Of a stretch of DNA of 64,000 bases, positions 63,484-64,000 are shown in pieces. The stretch comes from Sympetrum striolatum (Eukaryota; Arthropoda; Insecta; Odonata; Libellulidae): positions 86,261,152 to 86,325,151 of the forward strand of contig OX388350.1 of assembly GCA_947579665.1 (NCBI GenBank), in the 5' to 3' direction. A program made the translations under genes and the position numbers. Position 1 is the stretch's first letter, and the number at the start of each line of letters is the position of its first letter. The notes below the pieces were generated by a model. The model searched no databases. It worked only from the letters and a program-made list of their open reading frames with translations, and was not told the DNA's origin.

Positions 63484-64000
63484 AGGAATTATTAAGATAC
63501 TTGATTAAACTTGTACTCATCGTATTCTGTGCTCCTTCCGTGGACCGAACATCTCCTCGCAGCATCTCTGCATTCCTACTCTCGCCCTTCCATGATTGAG
63601 AAAAGATCCGAGCGTATTTCTGAAGTATAAATTAAAAATAATTAATAAAAAATGATCTTGTAAACAAAAACACTATGTTAATTAAAAGAACGAAGCTTCG
63701 AATATACTAGAATATGAATAGTATTAACATTAGATTCAAATTGGACTCACTGTATTTTGAATTCCACCCCTGGACCGAATACCTCTCCTCAGTGCCTCTA
63801 CACTCCTCCATCTGATCTTCCATGATGAAGAAATGATGTGAGCGTGTTTTCGAGAAATAAATTGAAAACAGTAATTGAAGTTTTATTTCGAAAACAGAAA
63901 ACGCTATGTTAATCTAAATATAAGACTTACTGATCATACTCAAATACGAATAACAAAAACGTTTTATTAATTTTGTACTTATTGTATTTTGTGTTTCATC
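63484..64000. repeat. Tandem repeat of about 231 bp, at least 2.1 copies
   Basis: Equivalent positions TTGTACTCATCGTATTCTGT (63511), TTGGACTCACTGTATTTTGA (63741) and TTGTACTTATTGTATTTTGT (63973) are 230 and 232 bp apart, and similarity continues between them (GTGGACCGAA / CTGGACCGAA, CTTCCATGAT, AACACTATGTTAAT / AACGCTATGTTAAT). Copies differ by roughly a quarter to a third of bases, so the duplication is old. The third copy runs off the window. Within copies 1 and 2 the minus strand has the same open frame, described separately. It could be a duplicated exon with its introns or a non-coding repeat. Confidence 0.75.
63511..63630 (-). CDS. Possible duplicated exon, copy 1
   Basis: On the minus strand, after an acceptor-like TTATACTTCAG, the frame reads KYARIFSQSWKGESRN and then AEMLRGDVRSTEGAQNT. 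The equivalent block in the next repeat copy (about 63741-63862) reads KHAHIISSSWKIRW and then SVEALRRGIRSRGGIQNTVS in the same frame. That copy ends at a donor-like GTGAGT, while copy 1 has GATGAGT at that place. The shared frame and conserved SWK, LR, RS and QNT positions hint at coding origin, but splice signals are not intact in both copies and the product is unknown. A longer minus-strand frame to 63308 continues in A/T-rich sequence and is probably accidental. Confidence 0.2.

Overview
This window looks like nuclear DNA of an arthropod, most likely an insect. The reasons are a very long satellite array, several decayed non-LTR retrotransposons of Jockey and RTE type, DNA-transposon-like inverted repeats, AT-rich intergenic DNA, and possible intron-flanked exons. 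The species cannot be named from the sequence. I see no bacterial operons, rRNA, tRNA or CRISPR array, and no complete host gene.

Layout. From 1 to 50942 the window is one head-to-tail satellite array. Its monomer is 137 bp and about 31% G+C, and there are about 370 copies in one orientation. The array runs off the left edge. Monomers are nearly identical, but rare marker variants recur at exact multiples of 137 bp (for example 10, 17, 26 and 36 monomers). This shows that the array grew by duplicating multi-kilobase blocks. The last 8 monomers (about 49.9-50.94 kb) are more diverged, as expected at an array edge.

At 50942/50943 the satellite stops abruptly inside a 5'-truncated Jockey-type reverse transcriptase gene (+ strand, to 52144), whose catalytic motifs are all present. 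Behind it lie an antisense RTE-type reverse transcriptase relic (about 52240-52720), a DNA-transposon end with 16-bp spaced sub-repeats (about 52873-52965) and a piggyBac-like inverted-repeat element (about 53199-53588). From 53.6 to 57.6 kb the sequence is mostly unannotated. It holds two perfect or near-perfect hairpins, two exon-like minus-strand blocks (53852-54016 and 54589-54714), and a CpG-richer stretch near 55.5-56.0 kb that may be a promoter or first exon.

From 57607 to 60764 (minus strand) there is a second, different Jockey-like element. Its ORF1 is Gag-like with three zinc knuckles. Its ORF2 contains an AP-type endonuclease and the linker before the reverse transcriptase. The two ORFs overlap by 11 nt. 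Frameshifts and stops have broken both, and the reverse transcriptase itself is missing. Next to its 5' end is a 15-bp polypyrimidine minisatellite (60801-60995, degenerate to about 61096). The rest is AT-rich and featureless until a roughly 231-bp tandem repeat (about 63.48 kb to the window end), two copies of which carry the same open exon-like frame.

Overall this is the edge of a satellite domain, possibly pericentromeric or another heterochromatic block, meeting a graveyard of transposable elements. I found no convincing new multi-gene system. The strongest novel observations are the satellite's nested duplication history and its junction with the retrotransposon.
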